DNA of 64,000 nt from Bradyrhizobium cytisi (GTDB lineage Bacteria > Pseudomonadota > Alphaproteobacteria > Rhizobiales > Xanthobacteraceae). The DNA lies in the NCBI RefSeq assembly GCF_008123515.1, contig NZ_VSSR01000081.1:22996-86995 (forward strand), in the 5' to 3' direction. Positions 44,791-54,465 of the stretch are shown one piece after another; position 1 is the stretch's first letter; each line of letters begins with the position of its first letter. A program made the translations under genes and the position numbers. The notes under the pieces are model-generated. The model worked only from the letters and a program-made list of their open reading frames with translations, had not been told where the DNA came from and ran no database searches.

Positions 44791-44951
44791 AGTATGCCTC
44801 AGTCGAGGGAGGGAGAATCGCAGGGACGCTGACTTCAAGCAGGAAGAGGGCGGCACTGCGCAGTCATTCAGAGACCAGGACTGAGGGAGCGGAACGCGCT
44901 CGCATACGCAAAGTGCACTGGCGGCAAGCTCGCCGCAAACCATTCGAGAGC

Positions 44952-44990
44952 TGTCCGTCCCCTCTCTGGGGACCAGCGAGGGGACGGACA
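44952..44990 (-). terminator. Strong hairpin just downstream of gfa
   Basis: A perfect 13-bp stem TGTCCGTCCCCTC (44952-44964) / GAGGGGACGGACA (44978-44990). Its loop contains a further CTGG/CCAG pair. It lies 17 bases after the gfa stop. There is no T run, so it more likely protects the 3' end or pauses polymerase ahead of the terminator at 44751-44790. Confidence 0.6.
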
Positions 44991-45007
44991 AGGTTCTGGC
45001 AGCCTTG

Positions 45008-45568
45008 TCAGGCGGCCTTGGCCTTCGCCGTGTGGGTCGCGATCGCATCCATCAGCGCTGGCGACAGGCAGTCATAGGGCTCGAGCCCAATTTCCTTCAG
45101 CCGCGAACGGATGCCGGCCATCTGCTCCGGCTTGACGCCGGACTCGATCACCGAGGAGACGAAGGCGGCGAATTGCGGCGCCTGCGAGCCCTGCTCCTGG
45201 AACAGCTCCGGATGGATAAAGTCGAGCCCGTAGAACGGATGGTTCTTATTCTCGATGCGGCCGAACATATGCGTGCCGCACGCTTTGCAGGCGTGACGCT
45301 GAATCGCCGCCGAGGGATCGACGATCTGGAGCTTGTCGCCGTTCTCGAGCACGGTGACGTTCTGACGCGGTACCACGGCCACGACCGAGAAGGTCGCACC
45401 CGCCGGCTTCCAGCACTTGGTGCAGCCGCAGGCGTGGTTGTGGGCGACGTCGCCCTTCACGCCGACCTTGACCTGGTGGTCTTTGCATTTGCAGGCGAGC
45501 GTGCCGCCGGCGAAGTGGCCTGTGCCTTGCTTGATACCGTTGTCGATCGAGGGATGGAGTGCAGTCAT
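45008..45568 (-). CDS. gfa: S-(hydroxymethyl)glutathione synthase (Gfa)
   Basis: A 186-residue zinc protein of the Gfa/CENP-V family. Zinc-ligand Cys are seen as CKCKDHQV, CGCTKCWKPAG and CKACGTHMFGR, followed by the FYGLDFIHPELF block. It promotes formation of S-hydroxymethylglutathione from formaldehyde and glutathione, feeding FlhA encoded 33 bases upstream. It is the last gene of the xoxF-xoxG-flhA-gfa group, consistent with handling formaldehyde made by XoxF. Confidence 0.95.
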   Translation of the reverse strand: MTALHPSIDNGIKQGTGHFAGGTLACKCKDHQVKVGVKGDVAHNHACGCTKCWKPAGATFSVVAVVPRQNVTVLENGDKLQIVDPSAAIQRHACKACGTHMFGRIENKNHPFYGLDFIHPELFQEQGSQAPQFAAFVSSVIESGVKPEQMAGIRSRLKEIGLEPYDCLSPALMDAIATHTAKAKAA

Positions 45569-45601
45569 GGGTCGATCCTCCTTGGGGGTGACGCTTGCGA
45601 G

Positions 45602-46711
<1,110 letters not shown>

Positions 46712-46772
46712 CGGTAACTCCTCAAATTCTCGCAGGATGCCAAGACTTAAGCCTCGGCCGGGCTGCAAACGT

Positions 46773-47291
46773 TCACTTCTTGCCCATGCATGAGTCTTCA
46801 GTCTTGGTATAGGCGTCGTTCTTGTCCTCATGCTTGCCGGGACGGGCGCGGCCCCAGGCCTCGTCGGAGCGGGCGCGCAGATAGACGTAGAGATCGTCCA
46901 TGTAGCAGGCGACGTTCGGGTTATCTCCGAAGGCCGGCATCACGTTCTCTGCGGCGGTGGAGATGTTCTTGCGGCCCGAGGCGACGACGCCGAGAAAATC
47001 GGCATAGTTCATCGTCTTGAGCGAATCCTTCAGTGCGGGCGCATAGGTCGAGCCCATGCCGTCCGGGCCATGACACACATGGCAGTCCGAGTGATAGCGG
47101 CGGTATCCGGAATAGGTGTACCAGTCGACGGAGTCGCCGTTGATCTTGTAGGTCGGGTTACCCTCCTTATCGAGCCATTCGCCAGTTTCGTTCTGCTTGA
47201 CGGCGGTCGGGTCGCCCGAGCCGTCCGCGACAGCAATTCCTCCGGACGCAACGAAGATCATCGCAGCAATGACAGAGCAGATTTTACGCAA
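46773..47291 (-). CDS. xoxG: Cytochrome c, electron acceptor of XoxF (XoxG-like)
   Basis: A 172-residue exported c-type cytochrome. The signal peptide ends near GGIAVADG, and the single haem site is CHVCH in RRYHSDCHVCHGPDGMGSTYAP, with the axial Met likely in ENVMPAFGDN. The C-terminal YLRARSDEAWGRARPGKHE is typical of the cytochrome cL group found with XoxF. It takes electrons from the XoxF quinoprotein in the periplasm. The start is the TTG at 47291, placed 8-9 bases after GAGG; no ATG is available. It follows xoxF by 81 bases. Confidence 0.9.
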   Translation of the reverse strand: MRKICSVIAAMIFVASGGIAVADGSGDPTAVKQNETGEWLDKEGNPTYKINGDSVDWYTYSGYRRYHSDCHVCHGPDGMGSTYAPALKDSLKTMNYADFLGVVASGRKNISTAAENVMPAFGDNPNVACYMDDLYVYLRARSDEAWGRARPGKHEDKNDAYTKTEDSCMGKK

Positions 47292-47372
47292 AAGGTGTTC
47301 CTCGAAGGCGTTCGGTGGAGACGAGCCGGCGCGTGGAGTTGATCCACGCGCCGGAGCGATACGGAGGTGAGG

Positions 47373-49178
47373 CTAGTTCGCCGGCAGCGAGAACACCGTC
47401 AGCGTGCCGCCGAGTGCCGTGTAGTTGCTGAGCGCCGCGTAGCCACCGACCGCGCCGAGACCTGCGGTCGGATCGGTCAGGCCAGCTGCCAGACCGATGC
47501 CGGCCCAGCCGCCCACGCCGGAGAGCACTGCGACATACTGCTTGCCGCCGTTCTCGTAGGTGGTGACGTTGCCGATGATGCCGGAGGGAGTCTTGAACTT
47601 GTAGAGCTCCTTGCCGGTCTTGGCGTCGACTGCCTTCAGGTAGCCTTCGAGCGTGCCGTAGAACACCACCCCGCCGGCGGTTGCGAGCGCACCCGACCAG
47701 ACCGAGAACTGCTCCTTGTTCGACCAGACGATCTTGCCAGTCTTGCCGTCCCAGGCGATGAAGTTACCCATATTGGTTTCACCTGGCGGCGGATACATCG
47801 AGAGCGTCGCGCCCACATAGGGCTGGCCCGCGGTGTAGCTGACCTTGAACGGCTCGTAGTCCATGCAGACGTGGTTGGTCGGAACATAGAACAGCTGCGT
47901 GTCGGGCGAGTAGGCCGCCGGCTGCTCGTCCTTGGTGCCGAGCGCCGCCGGGCAGATGCCCTTCACGTTGTGATCTTCGCCGGCCTTGTCGGTCGAAGCT
48001 GCGTCGAGCACCTTCGGACGGCCATAGGTGGCGGAGTTCTTGTCCATGTCGACGCCGGAGGTCCAGTTCACCTTCGGGTCGTACTTCTCGGCGACCAGCA
48101 GTTCGCCGTTGGTGCGATCGAGCGTGTAGCCGAGACCGTTGCGATCGAAATGCGTCAGCAGCTTGCGCGGCTGGCCGTTGATCGACTGATCCGAGAGGAT
48201 CATCTCGTTGACGCCGTCATAGTCCCATTCGTCATGGGGCGTCATCTGGTAGACCCACTTGGCCACACCGGTGTCCGGGTTACGTGCCCAGATCGTCATC
48301 GACCATTTGTTGTCGCCGGGACGCTGCTTCGGATTCCAAGTCGAGGGGTTGCCCGATCCGTAATAGACGAGGTTCAGCTCGGGATCGTAGGAGATCCAGC
48401 CCCAGGTCGCGCCGCCGCCGATCTTCCACTGATCGCCTTGCCACGTCTTCAGGCTGGAGTCCTTGCCGACCGGCTTGCCGAGTGCGGTGGTTTTGTCGTC
48501 AACCAGGATCTGGTCGTCCGGCCCTTCCGAATAGCCGCGCCAGGCGACCTTGCCGGTCTTGATGTCGTAGGCGGTCATGTGGGCCTGAACGCCGAACTCA
48601 CCGCCGGAGATGCCGACCAGCACCTTGTCCTTGATGACCATCGGCGCGGAGGTGCCGGTCTCGCCCTTGCTGGGATCGCCGTTCTTGGCGGTCCATGCAA
48701 CTTGACCGGACTTGGCGTCGAGCGCAACCAAGGTTGTGTCGGCCTGATGCAGGAAGATCTTGCCGTCACCGTAAGACAGGCCGCGGTTAACCGTATCGCA
48801 GCACATCACCGGGATGACGTTCGGATCCTGCTTTGGCTCGTACTTCCAGACGATCTTGTTCTCCTGCGAAAGGTCAATGGCGTAGACCTTGTTCGGGAAC
48901 GGCGTATGGACGTACATCATGTTGCCGATGACCAGCGGGCCACCTTCGTGGCCGCGCAGCACGCCGGTCGAGAAGGTCCAGGCGACCTGGAGCTTGCCGA
49001 CATTTTGTGCGTTGATCTGGTTGAGCTTGGAGTAGCGGGTATTGGCATAGTCGCCCGTCGGCATCACCCAATCTTTCGGGTTCTGCGACATCTTGTTCAG
49101 CTCGTCATTGGCAGAGGCGCCGCCGACGGCGAGAGCCGCTGCGGAGCCAAGAAAGGTCGCCAGTAGCACCTTGCGCAT
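47373..49178 (-). CDS. xoxF: Lanthanide-dependent methanol dehydrogenase XoxF
   Basis: A 601-residue PQQ quinoprotein with signal peptide (to ~GGASAN). The vicinal disulphide is Cys126-Cys127 (PVMCCDTVNRG). Metal ligands by alignment are Glu194 (SGGEFG), Asn277 (GSGNPST), Asp319 and Asp321 (HDEWDYDGVNE). The second Asp is Ala in calcium-type MxaF, so this is the lanthanide form. It oxidises methanol and other small alcohols in the periplasm, passing electrons to XoxG. ATG 49178 is preferred, as GGAGG is then 7 bases away; ATG 49184 abuts it. It heads the xoxF-xoxG-flhA-gfa group and faces an AraC-type regulator. No MxaF/MxaI pair is present. Confidence 0.96.
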   Translation of the reverse strand: MRKVLLATFLGSAAALAVGGASANDELNKMSQNPKDWVMPTGDYANTRYSKLNQINAQNVGKLQVAWTFSTGVLRGHEGGPLVIGNMMYVHTPFPNKVYAIDLSQENKIVWKYEPKQDPNVIPVMCCDTVNRGLSYGDGKIFLHQADTTLVALDAKSGQVAWTAKNGDPSKGETGTSAPMVIKDKVLVGISGGEFGVQAHMTAYDIKTGKVAWRGYSEGPDDQILVDDKTTALGKPVGKDSSLKTWQGDQWKIGGGATWGWISYDPELNLVYYGSGNPSTWNPKQRPGDNKWSMTIWARNPDTGVAKWVYQMTPHDEWDYDGVNEMILSDQSINGQPRKLLTHFDRNGLGYTLDRTNGELLVAEKYDPKVNWTSGVDMDKNSATYGRPKVLDAASTDKAGEDHNVKGICPAALGTKDEQPAAYSPDTQLFYVPTNHVCMDYEPFKVSYTAGQPYVGATLSMYPPPGETNMGNFIAWDGKTGKIVWSNKEQFSVWSGALATAGGVVFYGTLEGYLKAVDAKTGKELYKFKTPSGIIGNVTTYENGGKQYVAVLSGVGGWAGIGLAAGLTDPTAGLGAVGGYAALSNYTALGGTLTVFSLPAN

Positions 49179-49478
49179 AGTCATTCCTCCGTTGGTCGCG
49201 TTTTATTGTTTCCGAAGCATTGCTTAATCACCGGGCTTTTCGTCCGGCGTCTGCTCGTGCAGGGGCGGTCACGTTGGGGACCAGAAACGATGCTGGGCTG
49301 TTTCCTCCTCAGGATGAGAGCTACAGGTCCGCGTGCAGGAGCGGCCCGTTTTTTTTGTTCCTGCCGTAATTCCTAACGACTTCGCTATCGGGAAACTTGC
49401 CCAAGAGAGAAGCCGCTTTGCTCGACAGCGCACGGAGGCAAAGTTTTTGATTTTGCAGTAGCGAATTCAGCGGCTTCC

Positions 49479-49503
49479 GCGCGGCTTGGCGCCGCGCGCC
49501 AAC
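49479..49503. promoter_or_regulatory. GC-rich palindromes in the xoxF / AraC divergent region
   Basis: The 516-base gap between xoxF and the AraC-type gene has no ORF with coding character. It contains two overlapping dyads: CGCGCGGC/GCCGCGCG (49479-49486/49492-49499) and TTGGCGC-CGC-GCGCCAA (49487-49503). The second has the same GCGCCAA arm as the inverted repeat upstream of lanM (54333-54409), so it may be a shared regulator site. A run of eight T at about 49351 lies in the xoxF-proximal part. Confidence 0.45.
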
Positions 49504-49694
49504 GCTCAGGTTCCGCTTGACGGCGTTGCAACTAAGGCGGAGGATTAACTTTCAAGGGCGGCAAAGGAACGATGGCGCTCGTTTCAAAGACCGCCCAAAG
49601 TTGAGGTAAACGTCACGCAATCAAGGCTGAGGGCTCCAGCAGGCGCTGGCCGCGATTCGCGTCGGATCTCCGGGTATCACCAGTGACTGGATTA

Positions 49695-50663
49695 ATGTCC
49701 GACACAATTCACACGCTCTCGACGACCGGACTGACGCCGAAGCGACAGATCCAGAGCTGGATCGACGGGCTGACGAGTCTGTGCGGGCACTTCGATGTCG
49801 ATCCGCTGGAAGCAACCTCGCTCGAGGGACGCATCGACTACACCAGCGTCTCGCGCCTGAAGCTCTGTCAGATCGAGGTCAGCCAGCATCGCATCGCGCA
49901 CACGCTGGCGCGCGCCAAGGCCAATGAGCACCCCTACATCAAAATTCACTTCCAGACATATGGTGTGTCCTATTTCGAGCAGGAAGGCCGCCACATCGAG
50001 CTGAACCCGGGCGACATCATCGCCTATGACGTCTCATGTCCGCATCTGATCGTCAGTCCCGCCTTCACGCGCCACGACGTGGTGATCGTGCCGAAGGCGC
50101 TGCTGCGCGATCGCGGCTTCCCGTCGCAGCGCATGCCGGCCTGCAAGCTGTCGGCGAAGACGGGGACAGGACGGATCGCCCATGATTTCGTCCATGCCAC
50201 GTTCGACGAGGCGGCGAAGCTGTCGGCCAACAGCGCGGTCGGTGTTGCCGATTCGCTGATCGACCTGCTGCTGCTGCCGCTGCGCGAAGCCGACACGATG
50301 TTCGATCGGGTCGGGCCCGAGGCGATGTATGTGCGTGCCCAATTTTTCATCCGCGAGCACCTGCGCGATCCCGATCTGTGCATCGACCAGATCTCCGCCG
50401 AGCTCGGCTGCTCCAAGCGCTATCTGCACATGCTGTTCTCAGAGCGTGGCACCACGGTGAGCGATTACATCTGGCAGGCGCGCCTCCAGAACTGCCGCCA
50501 GGAGCTCGAAGCTCACGGCGGCAAGACCATCACCGACGTCGCGTTCTCGTGGGGCTTCTCCAGCTCATCGCATTTCAGCCGCGTGTTCCGGAAATATTTC
50601 GGTGTGGTGCCGTCCTCGATCCACAAGGGGCAACAGGGCGCTGTTGCCGTGGATCAGAATTAA
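49695..50663 (+). CDS. AraC-family transcriptional regulator
   Basis: A 322-residue regulator. The N-terminal ~200 residues form an AraC-binding-like (cupin, FeaR type) sensor domain (KIHFQTYGVSYFEQEGRHIE, LNPGDIIAYDVSCPH). The last ~100 residues hold two helix-turn-helix motifs (QISAELGCSKRYLHMLFSER and VAFSWGFSSSSHFSRVFRKYFG). FeaR-like members respond to amines or aldehydes (family knowledge). It is divergent from xoxF across a 516-base region and is the only regulator inside the alcohol-oxidation island, so it probably controls xoxF or neighbouring operons (inference). Start ATG 49695; a GTG 12 bases earlier is equally lacking in a ribosome site. Confidence 0.9.
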   Translation: MSDTIHTLSTTGLTPKRQIQSWIDGLTSLCGHFDVDPLEATSLEGRIDYTSVSRLKLCQIEVSQHRIAHTLARAKANEHPYIKIHFQTYGVSYFEQEGRHIELNPGDIIAYDVSCPHLIVSPAFTRHDVVIVPKALLRDRGFPSQRMPACKLSAKTGTGRIAHDFVHATFDEAAKLSANSAVGVADSLIDLLLLPLREADTMFDRVGPEAMYVRAQFFIREHLRDPDLCIDQISAELGCSKRYLHMLFSERGTTVSDYIWQARLQNCRQELEAHGGKTITDVAFSWGFSSSSHFSRVFRKYFGVVPSSIHKGQQGAVAVDQN

Positions 50664-50711
50664 GCGCGCCTCACGCTGCTGCTCGTAGCGGCTTGCTGGA
50701 CACGCGATAGC

Positions 50712-51137
50712 TCACGCCGATATGGCGACGTAGGGAATGCTGGCCACGAGAGCGGCGACCAGCGCCGCGTTGCACAGCATTGCTTTCCAATGCAAATGAC
50801 GCAGCTGGCGCACCGCGTCCGCATCGCCCGCATCTCTGGCACTAAGCTGGTCGTCTATCTGTTGCATGAACCACGGGCGGCCCCAGATCGCGACGACCGC
50901 TATCAGGCCGACGCCTGCCGCGAACAGCGGTCGTCCGGCGAAGATGAAAGCTACTGTCCCGATCACGCCGGCGACGCTCACCATCCTGAACTGGATGTTG
51001 AACATCCCGCGCAATAGCTGCGTGACGGGCGGGATGTCGAGCTTCACCAGCAGGAAAGCGGGCGACGCAAGCAGGAAATAGCCCATCGGGAAAAGCAGGA
51101 TGACCAGGGCGGCAACGGCGACGGCATCAGGTCTCAT
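50712..51137 (-). CDS. Small integral membrane protein of unknown function
   Basis: A 141-residue protein with four predicted membrane spans (AVAALVILLFPMGYFLLAS, VSVAGVIGTVAFIFAG, AAGVGLIAVVAIWG, AALVAALVASIPYVAISA) and one polar loop (MQQIDDQLSARDAGDADAVRQ). The family is not recognised. It is on the minus strand, 102 bases downstream of the MoxJ-like gene, so it may be the last gene of the third PQQ-dehydrogenase operon. ATG 51137 is chosen, because the residues before it are polar and the ribosome site near the longer start is no better. Confidence 0.75.
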   Translation of the reverse strand: MRPDAVAVAALVILLFPMGYFLLASPAFLLVKLDIPPVTQLLRGMFNIQFRMVSVAGVIGTVAFIFAGRPLFAAGVGLIAVVAIWGRPWFMQQIDDQLSARDAGDADAVRQLRHLHWKAMLCNAALVAALVASIPYVAISA

Positions 51138-51239
51138 GAGGGCTGCCTTTCTCGTTCGGGACGGCAAGGGCTTCCGGCGGCATCATAGGGCGGCCGGTGC
51201 CGCTAGGCCAGCGGACGGGTTGCGGCGGGCGTTCTCGGC

Positions 51240-52163
51240 TCACCGCTGCATGATCTTCGTCCAGACGTCGCCGAGGATCGCCGGCTCGCGCGGCGGCAGA
51301 TAGGTCAGGCCGGCTTGCTTGCCGAATTCGGCGATCTTGCCCTCGGCCGCAAGATCCGTCAGCGCTTTGTTGACGGCCTCGATCAAGGCCGGATCGCTGC
51401 CAAGCCCGACATAGCCGCGATTGGCCCCGATCGGATAATAATAGCCGGAGGCTGATATCGCGGTGTCGGGATGCGCGTCGCGATGGGCGTCGTAGCGCGC
51501 GAGATCGATCAGGGTCGCATCATAATCGCCGCGATCGAGCGCGCCCAGGAGGTCGTCGCGGGCGGGCACGAGATGGGTGATGTTGTCGACTAACCGCCCC
51601 CTGTCGAAGGTCATGAGGATGGCGTCGCCCAGGGATCCGCTTTCGATCGCGAGGCGCAGGCCGGCGAGGTCGCCGATATCGCTGATCTTGCGGTCGCGCG
51701 CCTTCGGCCCGAGCACCACCGTCATCGGCGAATAGACGTAAGGCCGGCTCGGGGCGAGCACGCCGAGCGCAACGCGGCGGCGCCGGTCATCGCGCGTGGC
51801 GCCGGCGAAATCCGGCAAGCGCGCTGTCTTCAGGCCGGGTTTGACGAGGGAATCCGTCGTCAGCGCGTAGCCGCCAACCAGCGAGCAGCGGCCGTCGGAC
51901 AGCAGCGCATTGGCCTCGAGCTGCGGACTCGAATCCTCATCCAGCTTGCTCTCGAACCACTGGATCCTGAGCGGGCGTCCCAGCCCCTCCGCGAGCGCCT
52001 GCGCCAGCAGCACGTCGAAGCCCGAGTCCGGCTTGCCGCGGTGATGCGCGGAGAGCGGCGGGCGGTCCTCGTCGAGACAGATGCCGAGGGGATCTGCCGC
52101 CCACGCCATTGCCGGAGCCGCAAGCATGATGGCGAGACCGAGCGCTGCCAGCCGGCCTGTCAT
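51240..52163 (-). CDS. MoxJ/XoxJ-like periplasmic substrate-binding-type protein
   Basis: A 307-residue exported protein with signal peptide (MTGRLAALGLAIMLAAPAMAWA) and a family-3 solute-binding fold: LGICLDEDRPPLSAHHRG, SGFDVLLAQALAEGLGRPL, then GDLAGLRLAIESGSLGDAIL and YDATLIDLARYDAH. Members beside PQQ dehydrogenases (MoxJ/XoxJ) help assemble or activate the quinoprotein rather than serve an ABC importer (family knowledge). Here no permease is linked, and the gene overlaps the cytochrome c stop (ATGA) in the third PQQ-dehydrogenase operon, supporting that role. Confidence 0.82.
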   Translation of the reverse strand: MTGRLAALGLAIMLAAPAMAWAADPLGICLDEDRPPLSAHHRGKPDSGFDVLLAQALAEGLGRPLRIQWFESKLDEDSSPQLEANALLSDGRCSLVGGYALTTDSLVKPGLKTARLPDFAGATRDDRRRRVALGVLAPSRPYVYSPMTVVLGPKARDRKISDIGDLAGLRLAIESGSLGDAILMTFDRGRLVDNITHLVPARDDLLGALDRGDYDATLIDLARYDAHRDAHPDTAISASGYYYPIGANRGYVGLGSDPALIEAVNKALTDLAAEGKIAEFGKQAGLTYLPPREPAILGDVWTKIMQR

Positions 52164-52504
52164 GGCTTCCTCCGGCTGGAGATGAAGGCCCAGAGATTTC
52201 CGATCTCGTCGTCGTTCAAAATGTCGCCCCATGGCGGCATCTTGTTGTTCTTGCCGTTCTTCACGGTGGTGACGAAGCGCGTCCTGTCGTCGGGAAAGGC
52301 GCGCAGGTCCGGCGTGATGGTGCCGGAGTTCATCATGTTGGGGCCGTGGCAGTGCGAGCATTTTTCGGCATAGGTCGACTTGCCGTGGTCGATCTGCGCT
52401 TGCAGCGGATTGCCGTTCGAATCGTCCGCGGCACGAACGGTCGCCGCAAGCGCGACCGTCAGCACTGCGACGGTGGCAAGGATCGCCACCGCCTTGTGAG
52501 CCAT
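52160..52504 (-). CDS. Small cytochrome c associated with PQQ dehydrogenase
   Basis: A 114-residue exported cytochrome with signal peptide (MAHKAVAILATVAVLTVALAATVRA). Its haem site is EKCSHCHGPNMM (CxxCH), and a likely axial Met is in NNKMPPWGDIL. The C-terminal helix is DDEIGNLWAFISSR. It is encoded between a PQQ dehydrogenase and a MoxJ-like gene, so it is the probable electron acceptor of that dehydrogenase. It is shorter than XoxG and lacks its C-terminal extension. The start lies directly after a 17-base tandem duplication (52504-52537). Confidence 0.9.
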   Translation of the reverse strand: MAHKAVAILATVAVLTVALAATVRAADDSNGNPLQAQIDHGKSTYAEKCSHCHGPNMMNSGTITPDLRAFPDDRTRFVTTVKNGKNNKMPPWGDILNDDEIGNLWAFISSRRKP

Positions 52505-52537
52505 GTCTCTCAACGTCTCTTGTCTCTCAACGTCTCT
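52504..52537 (-). repeat. 17-base perfect tandem duplication
   Basis: The unit TGTCTCTCAACGTCTCT occurs twice without change, filling the gap between the dehydrogenase stop (52543) and the cytochrome start (52504). On the minus strand each copy offers a GAGAGACA stretch that can act as a weak ribosome site, so copy number may affect cytochrome translation. Confidence 0.8.
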
Positions 52538-52542
52538 TGCCG

Positions 52543-54207
52543 TTACTGCTTCACCGCAAAGACCCACAGCGAGCCGCCGGGCGGCACCTTGGCCAGCCGC
52601 TCGTCGCCGGAGAACAGCGAGTAGACGCCGCCATAGCCGCTCGTGACGGCGATGTACTGCACGCCGTCCTGCTGCCAGGTCACCGGCTGTCCCTCGATGC
52701 CGGAGCCGGTCTGGAACTGCCAGAGCTTCTTGCCGGTGTCGGCGTCGAAGGCCTCGAACTCGCCGGTCAGCGCGCCCGTGAACACGACGCCGCCCGCGGT
52801 CGACAGCACGCCGGAGAAGCGCGGGATGTCACTTGCCGCCTCCCACTTCGCCTTGCCGGTCATCGGATCGATCGCCTTCAGATGGCCGCGCGCGCCGTCA
52901 CCCCATTCCCAGGGATCGGTCAGGTCCATGCCGAGATACCATTCACCCTGCTTGAAGGTGGCCGGCTCCGACTTGTACCTGCCGCCGAAGGCGAGCGTGT
53001 TGGCGTAGGCCAATCCGGTCTGCGGGTTGAACGACATCGGCTCCCAGTTCTTGCCGCCGAGGATCGACGGATAGACGACGACCTTCTTGCCCTCGCGCGC
53101 ATCCTTGACGACGTCGGTCTCGATCGGACGGCCGGTCTTCAGGTCGACGCCGGTTGCCCAATTCACCTTCACGTAAGGATTGGCCGCGAGCACCTTTCCG
53201 TTGGTGCGGTCGAGCACGTAGAAGAAGCCGTTGCGGTTGGCATCCATCAGCACCTTGGTCGGCTTGCCCTCGACGTTCATGTCGGCGAGGACCATCTCGG
53301 CCACCGAGTCATAGTCGAACGGATTGTTCGGCGAGAACTGGTAGTGCCACTTGATCTTGCCGGTCTTTGGATCCATCGCCAGCACGGAGCAGGTGTAGAG
53401 ATTGTCGCCGGGGCGCACAGCCGCGTTGAACGGGCCGGGATTGCCGATGCCCCAATAGACCGTGTTCAGCTCGGGATCATAGGAGCCCGTGATCCAGGTC
53501 GAGCCGCCGCCGAGCTTCCAGGTGTCGCCCTTCCAGGTGTCGCCGCCGGGCTCGTCCGGCGAGGGGACCGAATGGGTGCGCCAGAGATGCTTGCCCGTTG
53601 CCGGATCCCAGCCATCGATGAAGCCGCGGGTGCCGAATTCGGCCCCGGAGATGCCGGTGATGACGACGCCGTCGGCGACCAGCGGGGCCACCGTCATCGA
53701 ATAGCCTTCCTTGATGTCGGCCGCCTTCTGCCGCCACAGCTCCTTGCCGTCCTTGGCGTCGATAGCGATCACGTTGGCGTCGAGCGTGGTGCGGAACAGC
53801 TTGCCGTCGAACAGCGCGGCACCGCGGTTGATGATGCCGCAGCAGACGATGCGCGGTGTCTCGGCCGGATATTCGATCTTGGATTTCCAGATCTGCTTGC
53901 CGGTCTTGGCGTCGACCGCCATGGTCGCGTTGTGAGAGGTCACGTAGATCACGCCCTGGTACACCAGCGGCTGCGATTCCTCGCTGCGATCATCATTAAA
54001 GGAATAATTCCAAACCGGGACGAGGTTCTTGACGGTATCCTTGTTGATCTGGTTCAGCGTCGAAAAGCGCTGGAGATTGTAGCCCATCCCGTAATTGAGA
54101 ACGTTCGACGTATCGGTTGCGCCTTTGACCAGTTGATCGGTCGTCTGTGCGCTCGCAACCGAGCATGCGGATATGACGAGGCTCGCGGCCATCGCAAAGC
54201 GTTTCAT
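52543..54207 (-). CDS. PQQ-dependent alcohol dehydrogenase, lanthanide-type (third copy)
   Basis: A 554-residue quinoprotein with signal peptide (MKRFAMAASLVISACSVASAQ). The vicinal disulphide is Cys122-Cys123 (RIVCCGIINRG). Metal ligands by alignment are Glu190 (SGAEFG), Asn256 (GIGNPGPF), Asp298 and Asp300 (NPFDYDSVAE), again with the extra Asp of lanthanide enzymes. It is closer in layout to ethanol-type (PedH-like) enzymes than to XoxF. It oxidises an alcohol in the periplasm and likely hands electrons to the cytochrome c encoded next. ATG 54207 has GGGAGGA 4 bases upstream. It is divergent from the lanmodulin gene. Confidence 0.93.
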   Translation of the reverse strand: MKRFAMAASLVISACSVASAQTTDQLVKGATDTSNVLNYGMGYNLQRFSTLNQINKDTVKNLVPVWNYSFNDDRSEESQPLVYQGVIYVTSHNATMAVDAKTGKQIWKSKIEYPAETPRIVCCGIINRGAALFDGKLFRTTLDANVIAIDAKDGKELWRQKAADIKEGYSMTVAPLVADGVVITGISGAEFGTRGFIDGWDPATGKHLWRTHSVPSPDEPGGDTWKGDTWKLGGGSTWITGSYDPELNTVYWGIGNPGPFNAAVRPGDNLYTCSVLAMDPKTGKIKWHYQFSPNNPFDYDSVAEMVLADMNVEGKPTKVLMDANRNGFFYVLDRTNGKVLAANPYVKVNWATGVDLKTGRPIETDVVKDAREGKKVVVYPSILGGKNWEPMSFNPQTGLAYANTLAFGGRYKSEPATFKQGEWYLGMDLTDPWEWGDGARGHLKAIDPMTGKAKWEAASDIPRFSGVLSTAGGVVFTGALTGEFEAFDADTGKKLWQFQTGSGIEGQPVTWQQDGVQYIAVTSGYGGVYSLFSGDERLAKVPPGGSLWVFAVKQ

Positions 54208-54332
54208 CCGTTCCTCCCAATATGCGCGCCTTTTGACGCTGCGATTGCAACACTCCGCCCGAAAGCAAAACCCGTCAATACGAAAGTCGAAAGCACGCTG
54301 CCGATATGTTAGACGCCAGATGCTAGGCTTGA

Positions 54333-54409
54333 TGCGCCAATCCTCGAGAAATGTTGCGCGTCTTGCGCGGATGCGCTGCACCAATTTCCACGGCGCGAAG
54401 ATTGGCGCA
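54333..54409. promoter_or_regulatory. Paired inverted motif in the lanM / PQQ-dehydrogenase divergent region
   Basis: TGCGCCAATC (54333-54342) and its exact complement GATTGGCGCA (54400-54409) are separated by 57 bases within the 334-base gap that serves both lanM and the third dehydrogenase. The GCGCCAA arm also forms the palindrome at 49487-49503 before xoxF. The stretch TGCACCAATT between the arms recurs upstream of the Rieske gene (about 38517). Confidence 0.5.
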
Positions 54410-54465
54410 GCGCGAGAATTTTGGCCCAACCCGTTTCCATCCCGGGCGAAGCATCGCAATTCGGC

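Noticed and set aside
44644..45048. 134-codon minus-strand frame in the gfa/IorA gap
   Set aside because: It runs through two strong hairpins and a terminator, is Ser/Arg/Pro/Cys-rich and has no ribosome site; taken as non-coding.
47367..49166. 599-codon open frame on the plus strand
   Set aside because: Exact antisense of xoxF, no recognisable motif.
52537..54312. 591-codon open frame on the plus strand
   Set aside because: Antisense of the third PQQ dehydrogenase; shadow frame.
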